Origin: an uncultured Coriobacteriaceae bacterium
GTDB taxonomy: Bacteria; Actinomycetota; Coriobacteriia; Coriobacteriales; Eggerthellaceae
Assembly: GCA_937937585.1 (NCBI GenBank)
Contig: CALDCB010000012.1
Location: 124,001 to 188,000 of the forward strand
DNA length: 64,000 bases
Direction: 5' to 3'
The notes under the pieces are model-generated. The model was not told where the DNA came from. It ran no database searches and saw nothing but the letters and a program-made list of their open reading frames with translations. Below are positions 34,115-43,026 of the stretch, piece after piece. Made by a program: the position numbers and the translations under genes. The stretch's first letter is position 1. Each line of letters starts with the position of its first letter.

Positions 34115-35101
34115 TTATCCTTTGCTTGCATCGCGCCATCCGGTGGGGGAGATGCCGGTTGCCTGCTTGAACGCTTGGGAGAACGCCGAGGGTCGCGGCC
34201 AACCCAGGCGCTCGGCCACGTACGCGACCGAATCGCCGCTTGCAAGTAGGACCTTTGCGCGCTCGATTCGGCGTGCTTTGGCGTATCGCCCGATGCTTTG
34301 CCCTGTCTCGCGCGAGAACGCCGCGCATAGGTGCGAACGGCTCACGAACAGCATGCTCGCAAGCTCGTCGAGGCCGGGCGCGCGTCCCTCGTCGAGCATG
34401 CGCTCGATGGCGGCCTGCGCCTCAAGGGCAAGCCCTGACCGCTCGCGTGTCGAAGCGCCGCAACGCGCGGCGTCATCGCCAGCGCATGATGCGGCCAATG
34501 CCGCCACCATCTGCTCGATGCGCGCTTGGATGAGCAGCGCCGAACCTGGCCAGTATTGCGGCCCGGTCCCCAGCAACGCCGACATGATAATCCGCGATTG
34601 CGCATCATCCCACGCGCGCCCGAACTGCTCGAACATCCCCGAGAACGCGCCCGGCCAGCGCCGATCGAGCTCCTCGAAATACTGTGGCAAAAAGCAGATG
34701 CACCGCGACGAATATAGGCCTCCTTGGCGCAGCGTGTCGGAAAACGAACCCGCTGGCTGCACGAACGAGTACAGCGATCCGTCGAGCAGCGCCCGCGGCC
34801 GGTCGATCATCCGCGGCATGGTAGCCTTGGTATCCTCCGACACCATGCACACGCACGCATACATGCTCTCGGGCGACTCGACCAGCGTCATATCTTGCTC
34901 CATGTACACATCGTGGCTGAACACGATGCAGAAATCCCCAACGGGCATGCCCCACGCTGACCCGCGGCCCCACGCGCCCCGACCCGTGCCCGACCAGCCC
35001 TCGCCGTTGCGGCGGACGACGACCCCGAACTGCTCGAGCTGCGGCTCATAAAGCGAGCGAACCGCGCGCGGGATGGCGTTGTAGGCGGAAGCATCGGTCA
35101 T
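34115..35101 (-). CDS. AraC-family regulator divergent from ABC exporter
   Basis: A 328-residue protein. The C-terminal double helix-turn-helix (about 230-328) is typical: LDELASMLFVSRSHLCAAFS, YAKARRIERAKVLLASGDSV and LGWPRPSAFSQAFKQATGIS. The N-terminal part is probably an effector-binding domain (MPVGDFCIVFSHDVYMEQDM). ATG 35101 is chosen because GGGAGA lies about ten bases upstream; the frame extends back to 35173 but without a ribosome site. It faces the ABC exporter operon across 168 bases, and regulators so placed usually activate the exporter in response to its substrate. Confidence 0.88.
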   Translation of the reverse strand: MTDASAYNAIPRAVRSLYEPQLEQFGVVVRRNGEGWSGTGRGAWGRGSAWGMPVGDFCIVFSHDVYMEQDMTLVESPESMYACVCMVSEDTKATMPRMIDRPRALLDGSLYSFVQPAGSFSDTLRQGGLYSSRCICFLPQYFEELDRRWPGAFSGMFEQFGRAWDDAQSRIIMSALLGTGPQYWPGSALLIQARIEQMVAALAASCAGDDAARCGASTRERSGLALEAQAAIERMLDEGRAPGLDELASMLFVSRSHLCAAFSRETGQSIGRYAKARRIERAKVLLASGDSVAYVAERLGWPRPSAFSQAFKQATGISPTGWRDASKG

Positions 35102-35269
35102 TCGGATTCGTCTCCCGTTGTTTCGGTTTCGTGTACGCGCTCGGCGGAAATGTTTCCCAAGGCTTCCTTGCATGATAAGTTACGCGAAGGTAACTAGCAA
35201 GAGGCATTCCGCGCCAACCAAGCGCCCAAAACGCGCCGCGCAAAAGCCCTGAATAGGGAAGGAACGACC

Positions 35270-37159
35270 ATGGAAGAAGAGCAGCCTCGCCCAACATCTC
35301 GCCAACATGCCGGCGAAGCGGCAAACGCCGCCGACCCGCCAGCAACCACCCCCAAAGGCAACGGCATCGCCGAGCTCCTCGACTTCGCGGGCGGCAGAAA
35401 GCCGCTCACGTACCTCGGTTTGGCGCTCAGCGCCGTATCGCAGCTGCTCGGGTTCGTGCCCTACGTGTGCATTTGGCTTGTCGCGCGCGACCTTATCGAA
35501 GTCGCGCCGAATTGGCAGGCCGCACAAGGTATCGCCGCGTACGGCTGGTGGGCCATCGGCGGCGCGGTCGCCTCGATCGCGGCCTATTTCCTCGCGCTCA
35601 TGTGCACGCACCTGGCCGCGTTCCGCACGGCGTCGAACATGCGCAAGCAAACCACCGAGCACCTCATGCGCTTGCCGCTCGGTTACTTCGACACCCACGC
35701 CACCGGCGAGTTGCGCCGCGTGATCGACGGCTGCGCGGCCAGCACCGAATCGCTGCTCGCGCACGTGCTGCCCGATGTGGCGGGCTCGATCGCCATGGTG
35801 ATCGGTATGCTCGCGCTGCTGTTCGCCTTCGATTGGCGCCTTGGCCTTGCGTGCCTGGTCCCGATCGTGATCTCGATCTGCTGCCTCATGACCATGATGT
35901 CCGGCAAGGGCATGGAGTTCATGAAAGGCTACATGGGGGCGCTTGTGCGCATGAACGAAACCGGCACCGAATACGTGCGCGGCATCCCCGTGGTGAAGGT
36001 GTTCCAGCAAACGGTGTACTCCTTCAAGGCGTTCCACGACGCCATCGCCGACTACGCGCGCATGGCGCAGGACTACGCGGGCACGTTCTGCCGAAAACCG
36101 CAGGTCTTTCAGTTGTCGGTGCTTAACGGCCTGGTGGTGTTCCTACTTCCCGTGGCGCTTATCCTGGCGCCTGGCGAAGCGGATTTCGCGAGCTTCGTTG
36201 CCGATTTCGCCTTCTACGCCATCTTCTCGGCGGTCATTCCCACGGCCATGGCGAAGCTCATGTTCATGAGCGAAGCGTCGCAGATGGCGGGCGATTCCCT
36301 TGGCCGCGTGCGAGCGATCCTGGAGGCGGAACCGCTTGAGGTCCCCGCGAACCCGCGTCCTATCGAAGGCGGCGACGTGCGCTTCGAGCACGTGTCGTTC
36401 GCCTATGAAGGCGCCGAAACCAATGCGCTCGACGATGTTAGCTTCGAAGTCCCCGCGGGCACGACCCTTGCGCTCGTGGGGCCGTCGGGCGGCGGTAAGT
36501 CGACGTGCGCAAGCCTGATCCCGCGCTTTTGGGATGCAACCGCCGGGCGCGTGCTCGTCGGCGGTATAGACGTGCGCGACGCCGACCCGCATGAGCTTAT
36601 GGACAAGATCGCGTTCGTCTTCCAAACCAACCAGCTGTTCAGCCGAACGCTTGAGGAAAACGTGCGCGCAGCCAGGCCCGACGCCACGCGCGAGCAGGTG
36701 CTTGCCGCGTTGCATGCTGCGCAATGCGACGACATAGTGGCGAAGCTTCCGCATGGACTTGACACGCGCTTGGGTGTCGGCGGGGCGTACCTGTCGGGTG
36801 GTGAGGTTCAGCGCGTCGCCCTTGCGCGCGCGATCCTCAAGGACGCGCCTATCGTGGTGCTCGACGAGGCCACGGCATTCGCCGACCCCGAAAACGAGGC
36901 CCTCATACAACGCGCGTTCGCAAAGCTGGCCGAGAACCGCACGGTGATCATGATCGCTCACCGGCTTTCGACGGTGGTGGGTGCCGACCAGATCGTGGTG
37001 CTCGATCAAGGTCGCGTGGTCGAGCGCGGCACGCACGTCGAGCTGGCGGAAGCCGGCGGGCTGTACGCCTCTATGTGGGCCGACTACGAGCAGGCCGCAA
37101 GCTGGAAGATAGCGGGCGCGCAGACGGAAGCGGCCGCTATGAAGGGAGGTGAGGCATGA
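35270..37159 (+). CDS. Heterodimeric ABC exporter, subunit 1
   Basis: A 629-residue half-transporter: membrane domain with six helices (about 45-345) then an ATP-binding domain. Walker A is GPSGGGKST, the signature is LSGGEVQRVALARAIL, and Walker B reads PIVVLDEATAFADPENEALI. The form AFADPENE in the D-loop region differs from the usual SALD and is, as far as I know, typical of a siderophore or metallophore-type exporter/importer subgroup (IrtA/YbtP-like). Its stop overlaps the next start by 4 bases (ATGA), so the two subunits are co-translated. Likely membrane-embedded and controlled by the divergent AraC protein. Confidence 0.92.
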   Translation: MEEEQPRPTSRQHAGEAANAADPPATTPKGNGIAELLDFAGGRKPLTYLGLALSAVSQLLGFVPYVCIWLVARDLIEVAPNWQAAQGIAAYGWWAIGGAVASIAAYFLALMCTHLAAFRTASNMRKQTTEHLMRLPLGYFDTHATGELRRVIDGCAASTESLLAHVLPDVAGSIAMVIGMLALLFAFDWRLGLACLVPIVISICCLMTMMSGKGMEFMKGYMGALVRMNETGTEYVRGIPVVKVFQQTVYSFKAFHDAIADYARMAQDYAGTFCRKPQVFQLSVLNGLVVFLLPVALILAPGEADFASFVADFAFYAIFSAVIPTAMAKLMFMSEASQMAGDSLGRVRAILEAEPLEVPANPRPIEGGDVRFEHVSFAYEGAETNALDDVSFEVPAGTTLALVGPSGGGKSTCASLIPRFWDATAGRVLVGGIDVRDADPHELMDKIAFVFQTNQLFSRTLEENVRAARPDATREQVLAALHAAQCDDIVAKLPHGLDTRLGVGGAYLSGGEVQRVALARAILKDAPIVVLDEATAFADPENEALIQRAFAKLAENRTVIMIAHRLSTVVGADQIVVLDQGRVVERGTHVELAEAGGLYASMWADYEQAASWKIAGAQTEAAAMKGGEA

Positions 37160-38916
37160 TGTTCGCCTCGTTTAAGAAGAAGTACTTCCTTTCCGACAAG
37201 GGCATGTCCGGCGTGAAGCGCGGCGTGTTCTGGACGTGCGTTACGAACCTGGTCACCATGGCTGGCATGGCATTTCTGTTCCTGGTGATGGACGGGTTCG
37301 TGAAGCACCTGACCGAAGGCGCCGACCTGCCGGACGCGGTGCCGTTCGCCATAGGCCTTGCGGTGTTCTTCGCGGCGCTGCTGCTGTCCAATTGGCAGCA
37401 GTACTACTACTCTTACTGCATCTACTACGAGGAATGCGGCAATCAGCGCATCGAGATCGCCGAGCGCCTGCGCAAGCTGCCGCTGTCGTTTTTCGGGCGG
37501 CGCGACTTGGCGGATTTGACCGAAACCATCATGGGCGACGTGCAGGTCATGGAACACGCCTACAGCCATGTGCTCGGCGAGCTGTGGGGCGCCGTGATCT
37601 CGACGTCCATCGTGTTCGTGTGCTCGCTGTTCTTCTGCTGGCAGCTTTCAATCGCCGCGTTTTGGAGCGTTCCGGTGGCTTTTGCCCTGCTGTTCGCCAC
37701 GCGCAAGCCGATGAAGCCGGTGTTCGAGCGCAATAGGATGGCGAAGCTGAAGGTGACGCAGGGCATCCAGGAGACGCTCGACTGCGTGCGCGAGATTCGC
37801 GCCACCAACCAGGAGCGGCACTACCTGGCGGGCCTGAACGCCACGATCGACGTCACCGAACGCGAATGCGCGAGGGGTGAGCTGACCAACGGCCTGCTGG
37901 TGAACACGGCGTACGCGATCCTGCGCCTGGGCATCGCCACGACGCTCATTGCGGGCGCAAACCTTATCGCCGCAGGTCAGATCGACTTCATGGTCATGTT
38001 TGCGTACTTGCTGATGATCTCGCGCATCTATGCCCCGTTCGATCAGGCGCTCGCGCTGGTCAGCGAGCTGTTCGCCTCCGAGACGTCGGCGGCGCGCATG
38101 CGCTCGATCATGGAGGAGCCCATGGCTTCGGGTGCGACCGAGTTCGCGCCGGAGGGCCACGATATCGAGTTTGATCACGTGGCGTTCTCCTACGGCGCCG
38201 GCGACGACGGGCGAGCAGGGGAGCGCGTGCTGGCCGACGTGAGCTTCACGGCGCGGGAAGGCCAGGTGACGGCGCTGGTGGGGCCGTCGGGCTCGGGCAA
38301 GTCCACCTGCGCGCGCCTTGCCGCGCGGTTCTGGGACGCTACGGGCGGCACGGTGCGCGTAGGCGGCATCGACGTGTCCACGGTTGATCCTGAAACGCTG
38401 CTGCGCGATTACGCCATCGTGTTCCAGGACGTGCTGCTGTTCGACGACACGGTGATGGGCAACATCCGCCTTGGCCGCCGCGATGCCACCGGCGCTGAGG
38501 TGCTGGCCGCCGCGCGAGCCGCGAACTGCGACGAGTTCGTCAGCCGCATGCCGCAGGGATACGACACGAAGATCGGAGAGAACGGTTCCAAACTTTCCGG
38601 CGGCGAGCGCCAGCGGATCTCGATTGCCCGAGCGCTGTTGAAGAACGCGCCTATCGTGCTGCTCGACGAGGCGACGGCCTCGCTCGACGTGGAGAACGAA
38701 ACCAAGGTGCAGACAGCCCTCTCAAGGCTACTAGCAGGTAAAACGGTCATCGTGATCGCGCACCGCATGCGCACAGTCGAAGCCGCCGACAAGGTGGTCG
38801 TCCTCGAAGACGGCCAAGTCGCCGAGCAGGGATCGCCCGAGCAACTGAAAGCAGTCGGCGGCCGATTCGCCCGGATGGTGGTTCTGCAAAAAGAAGCCGA
38901 GGGTTGGCAGCTGTAA
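37156..38916 (+). CDS. Heterodimeric ABC exporter, subunit 2
   Basis: A 586-residue half-transporter with canonical motifs: Walker A GPSGSGKST, signature LSGGERQRISIARALL, Walker B PIVLLDEATASLDVENE. The membrane domain (about 15-310) pairs with subunit 1. Two non-identical halves, one with a deviating D-loop, are the norm for asymmetric heterodimers. GGGAGGTGAGGC precedes ATG 37156. The operon ends at a strong bidirectional terminator at 39018. Substrate not readable; related pairs export peptides or lipids, or import siderophores. Confidence 0.93.
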   Translation: MMFASFKKKYFLSDKGMSGVKRGVFWTCVTNLVTMAGMAFLFLVMDGFVKHLTEGADLPDAVPFAIGLAVFFAALLLSNWQQYYYSYCIYYEECGNQRIEIAERLRKLPLSFFGRRDLADLTETIMGDVQVMEHAYSHVLGELWGAVISTSIVFVCSLFFCWQLSIAAFWSVPVAFALLFATRKPMKPVFERNRMAKLKVTQGIQETLDCVREIRATNQERHYLAGLNATIDVTERECARGELTNGLLVNTAYAILRLGIATTLIAGANLIAAGQIDFMVMFAYLLMISRIYAPFDQALALVSELFASETSAARMRSIMEEPMASGATEFAPEGHDIEFDHVAFSYGAGDDGRAGERVLADVSFTAREGQVTALVGPSGSGKSTCARLAARFWDATGGTVRVGGIDVSTVDPETLLRDYAIVFQDVLLFDDTVMGNIRLGRRDATGAEVLAAARAANCDEFVSRMPQGYDTKIGENGSKLSGGERQRISIARALLKNAPIVLLDEATASLDVENETKVQTALSRLLAGKTVIVIAHRMRTVEAADKVVVLEDGQVAEQGSPEQLKAVGGRFARMVVLQKEAEGWQL

Positions 38917-39017
38917 TCTGGGGCTAGGTGGGGCAGACTTTCGTCAGCCTCAGCACCGCAAGGGCGGGAGGCGAATCGTCCGCGCCTGCTGTATCGCCGT
39001 CAACTTGCATCAAGAAA

Positions 39018-39049
39018 AAGGAAGCCCGGGCATTGGCTCGGGCTTCCTT
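39018..39049. terminator. Bidirectional terminator between ABC operon and purL
   Basis: AAGGAAGCCCGGGC pairs with GCTCGGGCTTCCTT around ATTG; TTTTTC follows on the minus strand. Confidence 0.88.
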
Positions 39050-39092
39050 CGTGTTCGCGTATGCGATGTTCGAGTGCGTTGCCGTTGGGCGG

Positions 39093-42000
39093 TTAGCACG
39101 AGAAGTAATCGACGCCGCCTTCGATGATGGGTTGGAAGGTGCGGTCGGGGATGTTCTGGTACACGCCGTCGCTCCAGCGCTCGCTGTGGCCCATCTTGCC
39201 GAAGACGCGGCCGTCGGGGCTGGTGATGCCTTCGATTGCCCAAACCGAACCGTTGGGGTTGGCGGCAAGGTCTATGGAGGGGTTGCCGTTTGCGTCGACG
39301 TACTGGGTGGCGATCTGGCCAGCGGCTTTCAGCTGCTCAAGCAGCTTGGGGCTTGCGACGAAGCGGCCTTCGCCATGGCTGATGGCCACGGTGTGCATGT
39401 CTCCAACCTCGCAGCGGGAAAGCCACGGGGACATGGTGGACGCGATGCGCGTGCGGACGATGCTGCTCTGGTGACGGCCGATGTTGTTGAACGTCAGCGT
39501 GGGGCAGTTCTCGTCCATGGGGCGGATGTCGCCGAAGGGAACCAGACCCAGCTTGATAAGCGCCTGGAAGCCGTTGCAGATGCCCAGGATCAGGCCATCG
39601 CGGTTCCATAGCAGCTCGCGCACGGCCTCGGTGACCTCGGGGGCGCGGAAGAACGCGGTGATGAACTTGGCGGAGCCGTCGGGCTCGTCGCCGCCGCTGA
39701 AGCCGCCGGGGATCATGAGGATCTGGCTTTCGCGGATGCGCTTCGCAAGCTCCTTGGTGCTTTCAGCGACAGCAGCGGGCGTCAGGTTGTTGATGACGAA
39801 CGTGTCGGGCTTGGTGCCGGCGCGCTGGAAGGCGCGTGCGGTGTCATACTCGCAGTTGTTGCCCGGGAACACGGGGATGATGACGCGCGGCTCGCCGATG
39901 GTGCCGTCGTAGGTAAGCGGCAGTTTCTCGGCGAAGCTGATGGTCTCGACCTGAGGGGTTTCGATGCCGACGGCCTTGCTGCGGTAGGGGTACACGGGCT
40001 CGAGCTTGCCCTCGTAGGCGTCAAGGATCTTGTCGAGGTCGATGACCTCGTCGCCAGCGGTGAAGGTGAAGCCGGAGGTGGTGGTGCCCGTCAGGTTGAT
40101 GCGGACCGCGTCGCTGCCGGTGGGCTCGGGAGCCTCGTCGGCAAGCTCGACCAGGAACGCGCCGTAGGCGTTCTTGAACAGGACGTCCATGGGAACGTCG
40201 TGGTTCAGGCCGAAGCCGATGCGGTTGCCCAAAGTGGCCTTGAACAGGGCCTCGGCGCCTCCGCCGAAACCAAGCGTGGAAGCGGACAGCACAACGCCGT
40301 CGTCGATGAGCTTTTGAACGATGTCCATGGCCTCGCGCTGGCCGGCTGCGTCGGGACGACCGTCGGGCAGGTAGTTGCGGGCTTCGATGCAGAAGACGCG
40401 ATGACCTGCGCCCTTGAACTCGGGGCTGACGATGTGATCGGTCTTGCCAACGGCGGTGGCGAAGCTGACAAGCGTGGGAGGAACGTCCAAGTCCTCGAAG
40501 CTGCCGGACATGGAGTCCTTGCCGCCGATGGAGCCAACCTCGAAGTCGAGCTGAGCCATGAGCGCGCCAAGAAGCGAAGCCGCGGGCTTGCCCCAACGCT
40601 CGGGGACGGTGCGCAGGCTGCCGAAGTATTCCTGGAAGGTGAAGTAAGCGTCCTCGCGCTTGAAGCCGGTGGCGATGAGCTTGGAAAGGCTTTCGACAAC
40701 GGCAAGGTAAGCGCCGGAGAACTGGTTCTTCTCGGAAAGGTACGGGTTGAAGCCCCATGCCATACCGGAGCACGTGGTGGTCTCACCGTCGACGGGGAGC
40801 TTGGCGACCATTGCCTGAGCAGGGGTGAGCTGAGTCTTGCCGCCGAAGGGCATGAGCACGGTGGAAGCGCCGATAGTCGAGTCGAAACGCTCGGACAGGC
40901 CCTTGTTGGAGCAAACGTTCAGGTCGGTGACCACGTCAAGCAGGCGCTCTTCGAACGTGTCGCCCTTCCAAGCTGCCTGGTAGGCCTCCTGCTTGGGGAT
41001 GTGGACGTTCATTTCCTTGGAAGCGCCGTTCGATGCCAGGAAGTCGCGGCTGATGTCGACGATGGCGTCGCCGTTCCAGATCATGCGAACGCGGGCTTCC
41101 TCGGTAACGGTGGCAACGGGCGTGGCCTCGAGGTTCTCTTCGTGGGCATAACGGATGAACTCGTCGACGTCGGCCGCAGCCACATCGACGGCCATGCGCT
41201 CCTGGCTTTCGGACAGGGCAAGCTCGGTGCCGTCAAGACCGTCGTACTTCTTGGGAAGCGCGTTCAGGTCGACGCGGATGCCGTCGGCAAGCTCGCCGAT
41301 AGCAACGCTGACGCCGCCTGCGCCGAAGTCGTTGCAGCGCTTGATGAGGCGCGTGGCCTCGCCGCGACGGAACAGACGCTGGATCTTGCGTTCGACGGGT
41401 GCGTTGCCCTTCTGGACCTCGGCACCGCATTCTTCAAGCGATTCCATGTTGTGAGCCTTGGACGACCCGGTTGCGCCGCCGATACCGTCACGGCCGGTGC
41501 GGCCGCCCAGCAGGATGACGACGTCGCCCGGGGCGGGCGTTTCGCGACGGACGTGGTCGGCGGGCGTGGCGCCCACAACCGCGCCGATCTCCATGCGCTT
41601 AGCGGCGTAGCCGGGGTGGTAAAGCTCGTTGACCTGGCCGGTTGCCAAGCCGATTTGGTTGCCGTAGCTGGAGTAGCCGGCTGCGGCGGTGGTGACCAGC
41701 TTTCGCTGGGGAAGCTTGCCGGCAAGCGTTTCGGACATGGGAGCCAGCGGGTTCGCGGCGCCGGTGACGCGCATTGCCTGGTAAACGTAGCTGCGGCCGG
41801 ACAGAGGGTCGCGGATGCAGCCGCCGATGCAGGTTGCTGCGCCGCCGAACGGCTCGATCTCGGTGGGATGGTTGTGGGTTTCGTTCTTGAACAGGAACAG
41901 CCAATCCTCTTCCTGGCCGTTGACGTCGACCTTCACCTTGACGGTGCAGGCGTTGATCTCTTCGGATTCGTCGAGGTTCTTCAGGGTGCCCGTGGACTTC

Positions 42001-42911
42001 AGGTAGCGGGCGCCGATGGTGCCCAGGTCCATGAGACAGACGGGTTTCTCGTCGCGGCCAAGCTCGTGGCGAAGCTCGAGGTACTTGTCGAAAGCGGCCT
42101 TGACCACTTCGTCATCGATCTGCACGTCGGTGAGTTCGGTGCCGAAGGTGGTGTGGCGGCAGTGGTCCGACCAGTAGGTGTCGATCATCTTGATTTCGGT
42201 GATGGTGGGGTCGCGTTGCTCTTCGGCGAAATAGTCGCGGCACATCGTGATGTCGGCCAGGTCCATGGCAAGGCCGCGATCGGCGATGAACTGCGCAAGC
42301 TCGTCGGTGGAGAGCTTGGTGAAGCCTTCGACGATCTCGACGGGCTGCGGCGTGGGCTGGGCGATTTTCAGCGTCTCGCGCGGTGCGAGGCTTGCCTCGC
42401 GCGTTTCGACGGGGTTGATGACGTAGTGCTTGATTTCTTCCAGAGCCTGGTCGGTGCATTCGCCTTCGATGACGTAGATCTTGGTGAAGGCGACGACGGG
42501 ACGCTCGCCCTGGCTGATGAGCTGCACGCACTCGGCGGCGGAGTCGGCACGCTGATCGAACTGGCCGGGAAGGGCCTCGACGGCGAAAACGCGGACGTTT
42601 TCGGGAAGTGCGACAATGCCTGTGGTGGGCTTGCCTTGGCGGGCGAGTTCCTGGGCGGTTTCGGTGGCAAGCTGGGCGCCGCTGACGGGTAGGGTGCGGG
42701 TGGCGTTGTCAACCTGGGGCTCGCTGAAGACAGTGGGCACGGTCTGGTCGAACAGGGCTTCGTCGATGCCCTCGACGTCGTACTGGTTGATTAGACGCAG
42801 ATTCGCTTCGGGCGAAAGGCCCTCGGGAACCGCAATGTGCAGTTCGGCGAGCAGCTGTTTCGCTTCTACGTCGAAACCGGGCTTCTTCTCTACGTAAATG
42901 CGCGAGACCAT
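39093..42911 (-). CDS. purL: Phosphoribosylformylglycinamidine synthase, single-chain
   Basis: A 1272-residue fused FGAM synthase (purine step 4), with PurL and PurQ parts in one chain like the clostridial type. Visible: N-terminal PurS-like domain (1-140), synthetase region with NETHNHPTEIEPFGGAATCI, and a second synthetase repeat with GGKDSMSGSFEDLDVPPTLV. The C-terminal glutaminase (about 1010-1272) carries IPVFPGNNCEYDTARAF, the nucleophile Cys in GICNGFQALIKLG, and the HGEGRF triad region. ATG 42911 is adjacent to GAAGGCGG. It stands alone; no other pur gene except guaB (right edge) is in the window. Long antisense frames over it are composition artefacts. Confidence 0.96.
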   Translation of the reverse strand: MVSRIYVEKKPGFDVEAKQLLAELHIAVPEGLSPEANLRLINQYDVEGIDEALFDQTVPTVFSEPQVDNATRTLPVSGAQLATETAQELARQGKPTTGIVALPENVRVFAVEALPGQFDQRADSAAECVQLISQGERPVVAFTKIYVIEGECTDQALEEIKHYVINPVETREASLAPRETLKIAQPTPQPVEIVEGFTKLSTDELAQFIADRGLAMDLADITMCRDYFAEEQRDPTITEIKMIDTYWSDHCRHTTFGTELTDVQIDDEVVKAAFDKYLELRHELGRDEKPVCLMDLGTIGARYLKSTGTLKNLDESEEINACTVKVKVDVNGQEEDWLFLFKNETHNHPTEIEPFGGAATCIGGCIRDPLSGRSYVYQAMRVTGAANPLAPMSETLAGKLPQRKLVTTAAAGYSSYGNQIGLATGQVNELYHPGYAAKRMEIGAVVGATPADHVRRETPAPGDVVILLGGRTGRDGIGGATGSSKAHNMESLEECGAEVQKGNAPVERKIQRLFRRGEATRLIKRCNDFGAGGVSVAIGELADGIRVDLNALPKKYDGLDGTELALSESQERMAVDVAAADVDEFIRYAHEENLEATPVATVTEEARVRMIWNGDAIVDISRDFLASNGASKEMNVHIPKQEAYQAAWKGDTFEERLLDVVTDLNVCSNKGLSERFDSTIGASTVLMPFGGKTQLTPAQAMVAKLPVDGETTTCSGMAWGFNPYLSEKNQFSGAYLAVVESLSKLIATGFKREDAYFTFQEYFGSLRTVPERWGKPAASLLGALMAQLDFEVGSIGGKDSMSGSFEDLDVPPTLVSFATAVGKTDHIVSPEFKGAGHRVFCIEARNYLPDGRPDAAGQREAMDIVQKLIDDGVVLSASTLGFGGGAEALFKATLGNRIGFGLNHDVPMDVLFKNAYGAFLVELADEAPEPTGSDAVRINLTGTTTSGFTFTAGDEVIDLDKILDAYEGKLEPVYPYRSKAVGIETPQVETISFAEKLPLTYDGTIGEPRVIIPVFPGNNCEYDTARAFQRAGTKPDTFVINNLTPAAVAESTKELAKRIRESQILMIPGGFSGGDEPDGSAKFITAFFRAPEVTEAVRELLWNRDGLILGICNGFQALIKLGLVPFGDIRPMDENCPTLTFNNIGRHQSSIVRTRIASTMSPWLSRCEVGDMHTVAISHGEGRFVASPKLLEQLKAAGQIATQYVDANGNPSIDLAANPNGSVWAIEGITSPDGRVFGKMGHSERWSDGVYQNIPDRTFQPIIEGGVDYFSC

Positions 42912-42990
42912 GAAATCCGCCTTCCTTGAAGTGCGCGTGTCGGTTTTGATTGTTGATGGATGCCGTTGCGCGGATAGAACCCGCTTCGCG

Positions 42991-43019
42991 TTTGGCGTCT
43001 CGACTTGCCATTATATAAT
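42991..43019 (+). promoter_or_regulatory. Promoter placing the transcript start at the ATG
   Basis: TTTGGC at 42991-42996 and TATAAT at 43014-43019 are 17 bases apart. The predicted start (about 43026) coincides with ATG 43027, and no ribosome site precedes it: a leaderless mRNA candidate. Confidence 0.6.
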
Positions 43020-43026
43020 GCTGAGC

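Noticed and set aside
40200..42692. 830-codon open frame antisense to purL
   Set aside because: Same codon-mirror artefact; purL motifs on the minus strand are unambiguous.
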